From the NCBI RefSeq assembly GCF_050632395.1, contig NZ_CP192600.1:3410001-3474000 (forward strand): 64,000 nt of DNA. The letters are read 5' to 3'. Shown here in pieces: positions 16,815 to 25,413 of this stretch. Source of the stretch: JAUYQR01 sp050632395 (GTDB taxonomy: Bacteria > Pseudomonadota > Alphaproteobacteria > Rhodobacterales > Rhodobacteraceae). Position 1 is the stretch's first letter. Each line of letters opens with the position of its first letter. The translations under genes were made by a program, and so were the position numbers. The notes under the pieces were generated by a model. That model had not been told where the DNA came from and did no database searches. It saw only the letters and a program-made list of their open reading frames with translations.

Positions 16815-17303
16815 TCAGCGGCCCCCGGGGGCCGTCTCGGCACCGCGCCTGTCGCGAAAAAAGTCCCGCAGCAGGGCTTCGGCCTCTGCCGCGCCGATGC
16901 CGTCATAGACATCCGGGACATGGTGGCACTGGGGGTGGCTGAAGACCCGCGCTCCGACTGCGACCCCGCCTGACTTTGGGTCCGCCGCGCCGTAATAGAG
17001 CCGACCGATGCGCGCCGCCGCGATGGCAGCGGCGCACATCGGGCAAGGCTCCAGCGTGACGTAAAGATCGTGTCCGACCAAGCGCTCGGACCCAAGCGCC
17101 GCGCAGGCGGCACGGATCGCCAGCATCTCGGCATGTGCGGTGGGGTCGGCCAATTCCCGCGTCCGGTTGCCTGCCCGCGCCACGACCCGGCCCTCCGCTA
17201 CGACCACCGCCCCGACCGGCACCTCTCCCCGCGCGCCCGCCGCCCGCGCCTCATCCAGCGCAGCCGACATGAACGACCTGAACCCTTCGCGTTGCTCTTT
17301 CAT
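16815..17303 (-). CDS. tadA: tRNA-specific adenosine deaminase
   Basis: A 162-residue cytidine-deaminase-fold protein with the zinc site HAEMLAIRAA (HAE, about residue 57) and PCPMCAAAI (PCxxC, about 87). The DPKSGGVAVGARVFSHPQCHHVPDVYDGI segment is typical of TadA rather than other deaminases. Known reaction: A34 to inosine in the anticodon of tRNA-Arg(ACG). Start at 17303 with GAGGA. It diverges from rluB. Confidence 0.95.
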   Translation of the reverse strand: MKEQREGFRSFMSAALDEARAAGARGEVPVGAVVVAEGRVVARAGNRTRELADPTAHAEMLAIRAACAALGSERLVGHDLYVTLEPCPMCAAAIAAARIGRLYYGAADPKSGGVAVGARVFSHPQCHHVPDVYDGIGAAEAEALLRDFFRDRRGAETAPGGR

Positions 17304-17307
17304 CAGT

Positions 17308-17336
17308 CCTCAAATATCCTTGGGGCTCCGGGGGTG
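17308..17336. repeat. Rhodobacterales-type intergenic repeat motif
   Basis: On the minus strand the run CACCCCCGGAGCCCC is followed by AAGGATATTTGAGG. The layout of a C-rich block ending in a GGATATTT word recurs at 31,714-31,758. Similar C-block plus TATTT motifs are frequent in intergenic regions of this bacterial family. Here it doubles as the leader of tadA. Confidence 0.35.
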
Positions 17337-17380
17337 GAAAACCGCCGGGGCTGGCCACCCCGCGCCCAAGGATGACGCCC

Positions 17381-18454
17381 ATGGCCGACAATGAAAAGCC
17401 CAAAGCCCCGGCCCGCAGGCCCGCGATCAAGCCTGCCGCCAAACCCGCGCGCACGACCGACACGCCCGAGGGCGAACGTATCGCCAAGGTGCTTTCGCGC
17501 GCAGGCATCTCCTCGCGGCGCGAGGCGGAACGGCTGATCGAACTGGGCGAAGTGACTGTCAACGGCAAGGTCATCACCTCGCCTGCCCTGAACGTGACGG
17601 CCGGCGACAAGATCACCGTGCGGGGCGAACCCGTGGGCGCGCCGGACGTGCCGCGGCTTTGGCTTTACTACAAGCCCGACGGCCTTGTTACCTCTGCCTC
17701 GGATGAAAAGGGCCGCGACACCGTGTTCGACAACCTGCCCGAGGACATGCCGCGCGTGATGTCGGTGGGTCGGCTTGACCTGAATTCCGAGGGACTTTTG
17801 CTGCTGACAAACGATGGCGGCCTGAAGCGCCGGCTGGAGCTTCCGTCCACGGGCTGGCTTCGCAAGTACCGGGTCCGCGTCAAAGGCAACCCGACCGACC
17901 CCGAATTGGAACCGTTGCGCAAAGGCATAACGGTCGAAGGCGAACGCTTTCAGCCGATGGACGTTCGTCTTGACCGCCATCAGGGCGCCAATGCCTGGCT
18001 GACGGTTGGCATTCGCGAAGGCCGCAACCGGGAAATTCGCCGTGCGATGGACCACATCGGGCTGACAGTGAACCGCCTGATCCGGATTTCCTACGGCCCC
18101 TTCCGCCTGAACGAGATGAAGCCTGGCGAGGTTGAAGAGATTCGCGGCAAGGTGCTGCGTGATCAGCTTGGCTTGGCCGAGGAGGAAGGCAAACCCATCA
18201 CCCGCAAGCCGCGCCCCGGTGCAAAAGGCGATGCGAAAACCGATGCGAGACCCGCGTCGAAATCGGACGCAAAGGCTCCGGCAAAGCCAGCGCGGCGGCC
18301 ACTGAAACCCGGTGAAGGGCTCAAGACGTTGTCTGATAGCTGGCAGGCCGCCACCCGCCGCCCTGCCAACCCCGACGCGCCGCGCAAACCCGCGACGCGC
18401 AACACGGCCCCCCGCAAACCGGGCCCGCGCCCGGTCAAGCCGCGCAATTCCTGA
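17381..18454 (+). CDS. rluB: 23S rRNA pseudouridine synthase (RluB/RsuA family)
   Basis: A 357-residue protein. An S4 RNA-binding domain lies at about residues 25-85 (ERIAKVLSRAGISSRREAERLIELGEVTVNGK). The catalytic domain carries VGRLDLNSEGLLLLTNDG with the active Asp (about 130), then GRNREIRRAMDHIGL. The N-terminus is short and basic. The C-terminal 90 residues are a low-complexity Lys/Pro/Ala tail, longer than in E. coli but common in alphaproteobacteria. Start at 17381 with AAGGATG upstream. Modifies U2605 in 23S rRNA by family analogy. Confidence 0.93.
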   Translation: MADNEKPKAPARRPAIKPAAKPARTTDTPEGERIAKVLSRAGISSRREAERLIELGEVTVNGKVITSPALNVTAGDKITVRGEPVGAPDVPRLWLYYKPDGLVTSASDEKGRDTVFDNLPEDMPRVMSVGRLDLNSEGLLLLTNDGGLKRRLELPSTGWLRKYRVRVKGNPTDPELEPLRKGITVEGERFQPMDVRLDRHQGANAWLTVGIREGRNREIRRAMDHIGLTVNRLIRISYGPFRLNEMKPGEVEEIRGKVLRDQLGLAEEEGKPITRKPRPGAKGDAKTDARPASKSDAKAPAKPARRPLKPGEGLKTLSDSWQAATRRPANPDAPRKPATRNTAPRKPGPRPVKPRNS

Positions 18455-18559
18455 CCATCGCAACCCGGAAGAATACCGCACATTCTAGCCGCCGAGACTG
18501 GCCAGCCGTGGTGCCTTGGGCTAGGGTGAAGCCGTCGGATCAGGCAAAGGAAATCCAGC

Positions 18560-18643
18560 GTGTCGGAAAGCGGGATCAAGACCTTGTCCTTTGTGCTGCT
18601 CGTCGCGCTTATTCTGTATGTCGCCGGATCGGGAGGCATCTGA
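18560..18643 (+). CDS. 27-residue single-helix membrane micro-protein
   Basis: GTG start at 18560, preceded by AAAGGAAA, and TGA at 18641-18643. After a short polar head (SESGIKT) the peptide is one hydrophobic helix (LSFVLLVALILYVAG). Its stop overlaps the ATG of the XpaC-like gene by one base (TGATG), a standard translational-coupling arrangement. This placement, the ribosome site and the clean hydrophobic profile support a real micro-protein leading the operon. Alternatively it is only a leader peptide. Confidence 0.6.
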   Translation: MSESGIKTLSFVLLVALILYVAGSGGI

Positions 18644-19515
18644 TGGCCGAACGCTACGGCGGCAAATACAGCCCCACCGGCAATCGCCCCGCCCCTGGCA
18701 CCCCCCGCCCGCAAGCCATCGCCGTTGCAAAACCGCGCGGCCTTTGGCGCAGCCGGGTGCTGTTCCTGTCGGCCTTCGCGTTTCTGTTTCCCGCCTTTGG
18801 CGACGACCCGCGCGACATGCTGATGGGTCTTGCAGCCGGCGGGCTACTGGTACTGTCAGCCTGGCTTACCCGGCAGGGGCAATATGCCGAAGCGGCCTAC
18901 GAGACCCGAAAACTGGCCCGTCGCCCTGCGATCCCGCGCAAACTCTTTGGCGCGGTGCTGACTGGCGCGGCCTTGGCCGTGGGCGGCATCATTGCCGAGC
19001 CGGGCTTTCTTTACCCGGCCCTCTTCGCCCTTGTCGGCGCCGGGCTACATCTGCTTTCGTTCGGACTGGACCCGATGTCGGACAAGGGGATGGAGGGGAT
19101 CGACGCATTTCAGACCAGCCGTGTGGCCCATGCGGTCGAAGAAGGCGAAAAACACCTCGCAGCGATGAGGGATGCGATCCTCCGCGCCGGTGACCGCCAA
19201 CTGGAAGCCCGCGTCGACCGTTTTGCCAGCGCCGCCCGCAGCCTGTTTCGGACGGTCGAGGGCGATCCCGGCGACCTGACCGCTGCGCGCAAGTATCTGT
19301 CGGTCTACCTGATGGGCGCGCGCGATGCGACGATCAAGTTCGCCGACCATTACGCGCAAACCCGCGATACCCAGGCTCGCGCCGATTATGAGGCACTGCT
19401 CACCGACCTTGAAACCACGTTTGCCAGCCGTACCACAGCGCTTTTGTCCAACAACCGCACCGACCTTGACGTCGAGATTTCGGTGCTGCGTGATCGGCTG
19501 AAGCTCGACCATTGA
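18643..19515 (+). CDS. XpaC-family protein (5-bromo-4-chloroindolyl phosphate hydrolysis protein)
   Basis: A 290-residue protein with a basic, Pro-rich N-terminus and membrane helices near residues 38-80 and 108-145. A long helical cytosolic domain follows (EEGEKHLAAMRDAILRAGDRQLEARVDRFASAARSLFRTV, and so on). This is the XpaC layout. Known: in Bacillus, xpaC sits next to yaaN (telA-like), as here. The biochemical role is not settled. Starts in the TGATG overlap with the micro-protein gene and lies 16 bp before telA. Confidence 0.82.
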   Translation: MAERYGGKYSPTGNRPAPGTPRPQAIAVAKPRGLWRSRVLFLSAFAFLFPAFGDDPRDMLMGLAAGGLLVLSAWLTRQGQYAEAAYETRKLARRPAIPRKLFGAVLTGAALAVGGIIAEPGFLYPALFALVGAGLHLLSFGLDPMSDKGMEGIDAFQTSRVAHAVEEGEKHLAAMRDAILRAGDRQLEARVDRFASAARSLFRTVEGDPGDLTAARKYLSVYLMGARDATIKFADHYAQTRDTQARADYEALLTDLETTFASRTTALLSNNRTDLDVEISVLRDRLKLDH

Positions 19516-19531
19516 CCAGTAGAGGGATGCC

Positions 19532-20704
19532 ATGACCGAGACCGTCCAATCCAGCGCCGCCGCCCTTCTGACCGAAGTTGAAAAGGTCACCGCCGTGATC
19601 CTGCCCGAACCCTTGGGAGAGATCGTGCCGCTTGAAGCTGCCCCTGCCGACAAGGCCGAAGCGATCAAGAAGCGGATGTCCGAGGTCGATCTGTCCAACA
19701 CCCAGTCGATCATCGCTTTCGGCTCGGGTGCGCAAGCCGAACTGCAGGTCATCAGCCAGGCCATGTTGCAGGACGTCAAGAACAAGGATGTCGGCCCCGC
19801 CGGCGACAGCCTGCGCAAGATCGTCACCACGATCCGCGGCTTTGCGGTGGATGAACTCGACCTGCGCCGCGAGTCAAGCTGGTGGGAACGGCTGCTTGGC
19901 CGCGCCGCCCCTTTCGCCGAATTCGTGGCGAAATACGAAGATGTGCAAAGCCAGATCGACAAGATCACCGAGGAATTGCTGACGCACGAACATACGCTGC
20001 TGAAAGACGTCAAAAGCCTTGATCTGCTGTACGAAAAGACCCTAACTTTTTACAACGAGCTTGGCCTTTACATCGCCGCTGGGGAAGCGAAGCTGACCGA
20101 GGTTGATGGGACAATAATCCCCGCCAAGGAAGCCGCCGTCGCCGCAGCACCCGAGGCCGATCAGGTGATACGCGCCCAGGAACTGCGCGACCTGCGCGCC
20201 GCGCGGGATGATCTGGAGCGTCGGGTGCATGACCTGAAGCTGACCCGTCAGGTCACCATGCAGTCGCTGCCCTCGATCCGGCTGGTGCAAGAAAACGACA
20301 AGAGCCTGATTACAAAGATCAATTCCACCCTCGTCAACACGGTACCGCTGTGGGAAACCCAACTGGCGCAGGCGGTTACGATCCAGCGGTCGAAAGAGGC
20401 CGCCGATGCGGTGCGCGATGCCTCTGACCTGACGAACGACCTGCTTAAGGCCAACGCGGAAAACCTGCAACAGGCCAACAAGGTCGTGCGCGAGGAAATG
20501 GAGCGTGGCGTGTTTGACATCGATACCGTCAAGAACGCCAACGCCACCCTGATCGCCACGATCAACGAAAGTCTCGCCATCGCAGACGAAGGCAAGGCGC
20601 GCCGCGCTGCGGCAGAAGTGGAACTGACCAAGATGGAGGCAGAGTTGCGCGACACCCTCGCATCTGCCCGGGCGCGGACGGTTACTCCTGAAGCGAAAAG
20701 CTGA
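19532..20704 (+). CDS. telA: TelA-family toxic anion resistance protein
   Basis: A 390-residue, almost fully helical protein with long coiled-coil stretches. It has the family region VDLSNTQSIIAFGSGAQAELQVISQAMLQ near residue 50 and TRQVTMQSLPSIRLVQEN near residue 245. Known: TelA/YaaN/YceH proteins are linked to tellurite and cell-wall-drug tolerance; mechanism unknown. Ribosome site GAGGG. It is the third gene of the six-gene stress-like operon 18,560-23,925. Confidence 0.88.
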   Translation: MTETVQSSAAALLTEVEKVTAVILPEPLGEIVPLEAAPADKAEAIKKRMSEVDLSNTQSIIAFGSGAQAELQVISQAMLQDVKNKDVGPAGDSLRKIVTTIRGFAVDELDLRRESSWWERLLGRAAPFAEFVAKYEDVQSQIDKITEELLTHEHTLLKDVKSLDLLYEKTLTFYNELGLYIAAGEAKLTEVDGTIIPAKEAAVAAAPEADQVIRAQELRDLRAARDDLERRVHDLKLTRQVTMQSLPSIRLVQENDKSLITKINSTLVNTVPLWETQLAQAVTIQRSKEAADAVRDASDLTNDLLKANAENLQQANKVVREEMERGVFDIDTVKNANATLIATINESLAIADEGKARRAAAEVELTKMEAELRDTLASARARTVTPEAKS

Positions 20705-20708
20705 GCCA

Positions 20709-21653
20709 GTGGAGGTGTCACGGGCACTCCAGATCAGAACATTGATCGGAGGTGCGGCACTGGCCGCCCTTGCCGGCTGCGACATGCCCGTGGGTGCGCC
20801 CGCCACCCCGATGCCCCAGGTATCGATGGCTGCTCCCCCTGTCGAAACAGCCAAAAGCGCCTCCGCCCGGGCCTACTACGGGCAGGTGCAGCAAGCCTTG
20901 CTGTCGCAGGGTCTGCTTCGCACCGATGGCGGCGGCAGGGACACGCCGTTCACCGACCGGATGCTGGCCGACAACTTCGTCCGGGTTGCGCTGTATGACG
21001 AATACTCACGTGAAGGCGGTTCCTTCGTCCGCCAGGAAACCGAAAGCCGTCTGCGCCGTTGGGAAATTCCGATTCGCGTCGGTCTTCGGTTCGGAGCGTC
21101 GGTCCCGCTGGACAAACAGGCGACGGACCGCGCAAGGATCGCAAGCTATGTCGCCCGCCTGTCTGGGCTTACCAACCATCCGATGCGCATGGACGACACC
21201 AACCCGAACTTCTGGGTCTACGTCGTTTCCGAGGACGAACGCGAGGCGCTTGGCCCGACGATCCGCGCAGCACTACCGAACCTTTCGCCTGGCGATGTGT
21301 CCGGGATAACCGCCATGCCCCGCTCGACCTATTGCCTTGTCTACGCACTGTCAGAGGGCAACTCGGGCGCTTATACGCGCGCGTTTGCGGTGATCAGGTC
21401 TGAACACCCGGATCTTCTGCGCTTGTCCTGCGTCCATGAGGAAATCGCCCAGGGCCTTGGGCTTGCCAATGACAGCCCGCGCGCACGCCCTTCGATCTTC
21501 AATGACGACGAGGAGTTCGCGCTTCTGACCGATCAGGACGAAATGATGTTGCGCATCCTTTATTCCCCCGCCCTGCGCCCCGGCATGGGAGTAGAAGAAG
21601 CGCGTCCCGTTGTTGAAACCCTCGCTCGTCGCCTCAAGGGCGGCGACAGTTGA
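20709..21653 (+). CDS. DUF2927 lipoprotein
   Basis: A 314-residue protein. The leader ends LIGGAALAALAGCDMP with lipobox LAGC, so it is a lipoprotein. The DUF2927 core includes FVRVALYDEYSREGG, RLRRWEIPIRVGL and CVHEEIAQGLGLANDSPRARPSIFNDDEEFALLT. The HEE-x-x-Q-G-L-G-L-x-N-D motif resembles a zincin-type helix, and a peptidase-like function is possible but unproven. GTG start at 20709; a second GTG two codons later is equally possible. Located 4 bp after telA, so co-transcribed. Confidence 0.82.
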   Translation: MEVSRALQIRTLIGGAALAALAGCDMPVGAPATPMPQVSMAAPPVETAKSASARAYYGQVQQALLSQGLLRTDGGGRDTPFTDRMLADNFVRVALYDEYSREGGSFVRQETESRLRRWEIPIRVGLRFGASVPLDKQATDRARIASYVARLSGLTNHPMRMDDTNPNFWVYVVSEDEREALGPTIRAALPNLSPGDVSGITAMPRSTYCLVYALSEGNSGAYTRAFAVIRSEHPDLLRLSCVHEEIAQGLGLANDSPRARPSIFNDDEEFALLTDQDEMMLRILYSPALRPGMGVEEARPVVETLARRLKGGDS

Positions 21654-21674
21654 TCCGTCGCAAGGAGTGCAATC

Positions 21675-22775
21675 ATGGTCTTCGATTTTCTCAAAGGCGA
21701 ATTTATCGACGTCATCTCTTGGCTGGATGACACGCGCGACACGATGGTCTGGCGGTTCGATCGCCACGATCAGGCGATCAAGATGGGTGCAAAGCTGACC
21801 GTGCGCGAAGGGCAGTCTGCGGTTTTCATCCACGAAGGCCAGTTGGCCGATGTGTTCGGACCAGGGCTTTACCGGCTTGAAACCAACAACTTGCCGATCC
21901 TGACCACGCTGCAGCACTGGGATCACGGCTTTTCGAGCCCTTTCAAATCCGAGATATATTTCGTCAACACCACGCGCTTCAACGACCAGAAATGGGGCAC
22001 CAAGAACCCGATCATGGCGCGCGATCCAGAGTTTGGCCCAGTACGCCTGCGCGCGTTTGGCACCTATTCGATGCGGGTCGGCGATCCCGGTAAATTCATC
22101 CAGGAGATCGTCGGCACCGATGGCGAGTTCACCTCGGATGAGGTGAGCTTTCAGGTGCGCAACATCATCGTGCAATCCGCCAGCCAGGTGCTGGCAAAAT
22201 CCGGGATCCCGGTGCTGGACATGGCGGCCAACACTGCCGACCTTGGCAAGATAATCGTTAATGCGATCGCGCCGCTGGTGGCCGAATACGGCCTGACGAT
22301 CCCAGAGTTCTATATAGAAAACATAAGCTTGCCGGAAGAGGTCGAGAAGGCTCTGGACAAGCGCACCTCGATTGGCGTGGTCGGCGACCTGAACCGCTAC
22401 ATGCAATACAACGCCGCCGAAGGCATGGGCCAACCCGGCTCGGCGATGGGGGCTGCGATGGGCGCCGGCATGGGCGCCGGCATGGGAATGGGCATGGCAC
22501 AGAACTTGGGGCCGTGGGGTGCGTCACCGGCCGCACCGCCTGCACCGCCACCCGCGCCACCACAGGCACCGGCTGCGCGTGTCTGGCACATTGCCGAAAA
22601 CGGCGCGACCAGCGGCCCCTTCGCCGAGGCCGATCTGGCCGCGATGGCGGCATCCGGCAAACTGGGCCGCGCGTCGATGGTCTGGACAGCCGGTCAGGAT
22701 GGCTGGAAGATGGCCGCCGACACCGATATTGCCCGCATCCTTGACAGCGTCCCGCCGCCGCCGCCCAAGCCCTGA
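21675..22775 (+). CDS. SPFH-domain protein with C-terminal GYF_2 domain
   Basis: A 366-residue protein. The N-terminal two thirds match the bacterial SPFH/virion-core-protein-like family (QSAVFIHEGQLADVFGPGLYRLETNNLPILT, then FGTYSMRVGDPGKFIQEIVG). A Gly/Met-rich linker (AMGAGMGAGMGMG) and a Pro/Ala stretch lead to a GYF_2 domain at about residues 295-360 (VWHIAENGATSGPFAEADL, ending WTAGQDGWKMAADT). Known: SPFH proteins form membrane-associated oligomers; GYF_2 domains bind proline-rich peptides. AAGGAG precedes the ATG. Same operon as telA. Confidence 0.88.
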   Translation: MVFDFLKGEFIDVISWLDDTRDTMVWRFDRHDQAIKMGAKLTVREGQSAVFIHEGQLADVFGPGLYRLETNNLPILTTLQHWDHGFSSPFKSEIYFVNTTRFNDQKWGTKNPIMARDPEFGPVRLRAFGTYSMRVGDPGKFIQEIVGTDGEFTSDEVSFQVRNIIVQSASQVLAKSGIPVLDMAANTADLGKIIVNAIAPLVAEYGLTIPEFYIENISLPEEVEKALDKRTSIGVVGDLNRYMQYNAAEGMGQPGSAMGAAMGAGMGAGMGMGMAQNLGPWGASPAAPPAPPPAPPQAPAARVWHIAENGATSGPFAEADLAAMAASGKLGRASMVWTAGQDGWKMAADTDIARILDSVPPPPPKP

Positions 22776-22779
22776 GCCA

Positions 22780-23925
22780 ATGAACGTCACCGAGGAATAC
22801 CGTTGGCCCTGCGAACAGTGCGGGGCGCAACTGCGCTTCGCGCCGGGGCAGACGGAACTGACCTGCGACCATTGCGGCCATATACAGACCATTCCGGCAA
22901 AAAGTGCGGGCCGCCGTGCCAATGCTTTGGAAGAGCATGATCTTGCAAAAGGTCTTAAGGATGACCTACCGGCCAGCGCTATGGCGGAGGTGCGCACCAC
23001 ATCCTGCCCGAACTGCGGTGCGCAGGTGGAATTCAACGGTGCGACCCATGCCACGCAATGCCCGTTCTGCGCCTCGCCGGTGGTGGTCGACACTGGCACG
23101 CAGCGACACATCAAACCGCAGGCACTGGTGCCCTTTGCGCTGACCGAAGTTCAGGCGCGCCATGCGATGACAGCGTGGCTGGGCAGGCTTTGGTTCGCGC
23201 CGAACACGCTGCTGGAATATGCGCGCAAGGGGCGCGCGATGACGGGGATCTACGTTCCATTCTGGAGCTTTGATGCCGCAACCCGGTCGCGCTATACCGG
23301 GCAGCGGGGCGAGTATTATTACGAGACGCGCAGCGTTACCGTGCGCGTGAACGGCCAGTTGCAGGCCCGCCAGGAGCAGGTGCGCAACACGCGCTGGTAT
23401 TCCGTTTCAGGGCGGGTTGCCCGCAATTTCGACGATGTGCTGGTGATGGCCTCGACCAGTCTGCCCGCCCGTCTGGGCGAAGAATTGACGCCGTGGGATA
23501 TGTCGGCGCTGCAACCCTATAGCCCTGAATACCTTGCCGGATTTCAGGCCGAGGGCTACACCGTGGCGCTTGCCGAAGGCGATGCGCGGGCCAAGGCAAG
23601 AATGTCGGATGTGATCGTTAGCGACGTCCGCCGCGACATCGGCGGCGACGAGCAGCGCATCGGTTCGGTCGATACGAATTGGTCGGAAGAGACCTTCAAG
23701 CACATCCTTTTGCCGATCTGGACGGCGGCCTACAAATACAATGGCAGGAGCTACCGCTTCCTTGTCAACGGGCAGACCGGCGAGGTGCAGGGGGAGCGGC
23801 CGTGGTCGGTGTGGAAGATCGCGTTCGCGATGCTGCTGGTGGCCGCGCTGGTGCTGGGCGTGGTCTACCTGAGCGAGCCCGAAGCGCTGGGCCTGCAGTC
23901 ACCGGACTGGCTGAACGGCTACTAG
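22780..23925 (+). CDS. Double zinc-ribbon membrane-anchored protein
   Basis: A 381-residue protein with two zinc ribbons: CEQCGAQLRFAPG...CDHCGH (residues about 8-31) and CPNCGAQVEFNG...CPFCASP (about 72-95). A large mixed domain with many aromatic strands (YVPFWSFDAATRSRYTGQRGEYY) follows, and one C-terminal membrane helix (about residues 347-367). It resembles proteins often mislabelled as primosomal or replication factors. Last gene of the XpaC-TelA-SPFH operon, 4 bp after the SPFH gene. Probably a cytosolic sensor or scaffold held at the membrane (inference). Confidence 0.8.
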   Translation: MNVTEEYRWPCEQCGAQLRFAPGQTELTCDHCGHIQTIPAKSAGRRANALEEHDLAKGLKDDLPASAMAEVRTTSCPNCGAQVEFNGATHATQCPFCASPVVVDTGTQRHIKPQALVPFALTEVQARHAMTAWLGRLWFAPNTLLEYARKGRAMTGIYVPFWSFDAATRSRYTGQRGEYYYETRSVTVRVNGQLQARQEQVRNTRWYSVSGRVARNFDDVLVMASTSLPARLGEELTPWDMSALQPYSPEYLAGFQAEGYTVALAEGDARAKARMSDVIVSDVRRDIGGDEQRIGSVDTNWSEETFKHILLPIWTAAYKYNGRSYRFLVNGQTGEVQGERPWSVWKIAFAMLLVAALVLGVVYLSEPEALGLQSPDWLNGY

Positions 23926-24110
23926 TCGGACTTGCGCTTGAAGAATAGTTGCCAGCCCGCATAGGCCGCTGCCGCAAGGAAAAGCATGCCCCAGAGCGGG
24001 TCTTGCAGCACGGCGAATTCGACGATCGCCCATCCCAGCGGCAGCGCCACGGTCAGCACGCGCACCCACATCTTGCCGAAGAAGGGATCGTCCGGGTCCA
24101 GAAACTTCAT
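23922..24110 (-). CDS. Small membrane protein, unknown function
   Basis: A 62-residue protein beginning MKFLDPDDPFFGKMWVRV, with two membrane helices and a basic end (FFKRKSD). The ATG at 24110 has GGGGAT upstream; an in-frame ATG eight codons earlier is less likely. Its 3' end overlaps the 3' end of the convergent zinc-ribbon gene by 4 bp. Not recognised beyond a conserved-looking DPDDPFFGK start. Confidence 0.7.
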   Translation of the reverse strand: MKFLDPDDPFFGKMWVRVLTVALPLGWAIVEFAVLQDPLWGMLFLAAAAYAGWQLFFKRKSD

Positions 24111-24161
24111 CACGAATCCCCTATTCCGTGGCATTATCGCCCTAGGTCAAGGGAGGCCGAC

Positions 24162-24479
24162 ATGCCCGAAATTGTCAAGGATTTCCAAGGACAAACCGTC
24201 ATCACCACGTTTGAGATGACACCCGCCACCGCGTTCGACCTGCTGGAAGCGCTGGAAGCGGCATACCGAAACTGCATCAGCCGCCAGCCAGGGTTTCTGG
24301 GCGCGGGGCTGCACATGAACGACGCCCGGACGCGGATTTGCAACTATTCCAAGTGGCGCGCCCGCGAGGATTACCAGGCGATGCTGCGCGCGCCCGAAAT
24401 GCGCGAGCGCAACCGCCACATCAACGAGCTTTGCCGGGGGTTCGAGCCGGTGATGTATGAGGTAACAGGGGTCTTCTAG
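24162..24479 (+). CDS. Antibiotic biosynthesis monooxygenase (ABM) domain protein
   Basis: A 105-residue ferredoxin-like alpha/beta-barrel protein. It has the ABM pattern NCISRQPGFLGAGLHMNDARTRICNYSKWRAREDYQAML. Known: the fold is used by quinone-forming monooxygenases and by haem-degrading enzymes, usually as dimers; the substrate here is unknown. Strong ribosome site GGGAGG. Divergent from the small membrane protein gene. Confidence 0.8.
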   Translation: MPEIVKDFQGQTVITTFEMTPATAFDLLEALEAAYRNCISRQPGFLGAGLHMNDARTRICNYSKWRAREDYQAMLRAPEMRERNRHINELCRGFEPVMYEVTGVF

Positions 24480-24550
24480 ACTGCGAAACTAATCTCGGCG
24501 CAGTGGGGCAGAGTCACAAGTCGCAGTTGAACTGGAGAGCCAGCCTGCAT

Positions 24551-25189
24551 TCAGCGTTTTCGCAAAACCACCGTGGACTTGGGCAAGCCTGCGAACCGCT
24601 CCGTCCAGACAGCAGAACCGGGAAACATCTCGGAAAGATTGGATTTGGAGATGACGGTCGTACCCTTGATCATGTCGCACCATGCTGGAAGCTTTTTTTC
24701 CCAACCCGCGATCAAGCGACGCTTCAGGAACGGTGGGTAGAACCACCAGAACGGCATATTAGTATGCGCCTCCATCGGAAACCAGATCGACGGCGTCTGT
24801 ACCCAGTACGTCGGGGCGAGCCTCTGGATTTCTCTGGCCATACGTCTCTGGTTCTCTGGACCGCCAACATGCTCGATGACACTGTTGGAGAAGGCGATAT
24901 CGAAGCTGTTATCCTCGAACCCCGTCTCACAAGCATCGCCCGCGACCAGGCGGATCCGGTGGTGTGATGGCGTCAGTTCAGGCGGTATCGCCTCGGGCAG
25001 ATTGAGAATGGTGATATCCAATGGAACGGGCACTTCATTCCAGAACTTCGCCACTCCCCCAAGGTCGATGATACGCTCACCGCCTTTGAGGTCCATCTCG
25101 TCAAGGAATCGCTTCATCCGGCGCTCGCGAGTTATCTGCGAGAAAGGCCGCTTTATTGCTTCAAGAGAATTAAAGACCAAATATCTCAA
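24551..25189 (-). CDS. Class I SAM-dependent methyltransferase
   Basis: A 212-residue protein. Motif I is RIIDLGGVAKFW (about residue 40); the acidic loop follows, and SFDIAFSNSVIEHVGG (about 95) is the post-II motif typical of small-molecule or lipid methyltransferases. The later part is aromatic-rich (IWFPMEAHTNMPFWWFYPPFL), as in capsule and polysaccharide methyltransferases. Base composition is lower in GC than its neighbours, and the 220 bp upstream look like old insertion debris, so recent acquisition is likely. Confidence 0.8.
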   Translation of the reverse strand: MRYLVFNSLEAIKRPFSQITRERRMKRFLDEMDLKGGERIIDLGGVAKFWNEVPVPLDITILNLPEAIPPELTPSHHRIRLVAGDACETGFEDNSFDIAFSNSVIEHVGGPENQRRMAREIQRLAPTYWVQTPSIWFPMEAHTNMPFWWFYPPFLKRRLIAGWEKKLPAWCDMIKGTTVISKSNLSEMFPGSAVWTERFAGLPKSTVVLRKR

Positions 25190-25413
25190 TGAAATTACCC
25201 ACTGAACAATTCACCAATGCACTTATTTTACTATTATGCCATGTAATCTCGTAGGCTGCAACGATGCATCATAAGCTCGGGTGGACGGCGGTCTGGACCT
25301 CGGCGAGGTAGTCTTGGGGAATCCCTTAAGGCAGCAATGCCATTTGCATTTTGCGGGCTTTCAAGGTTTTCTGGGCGTGTAGTTCTTACCGTTCTTAGCC
25401 CTGCGGCCAGTCA

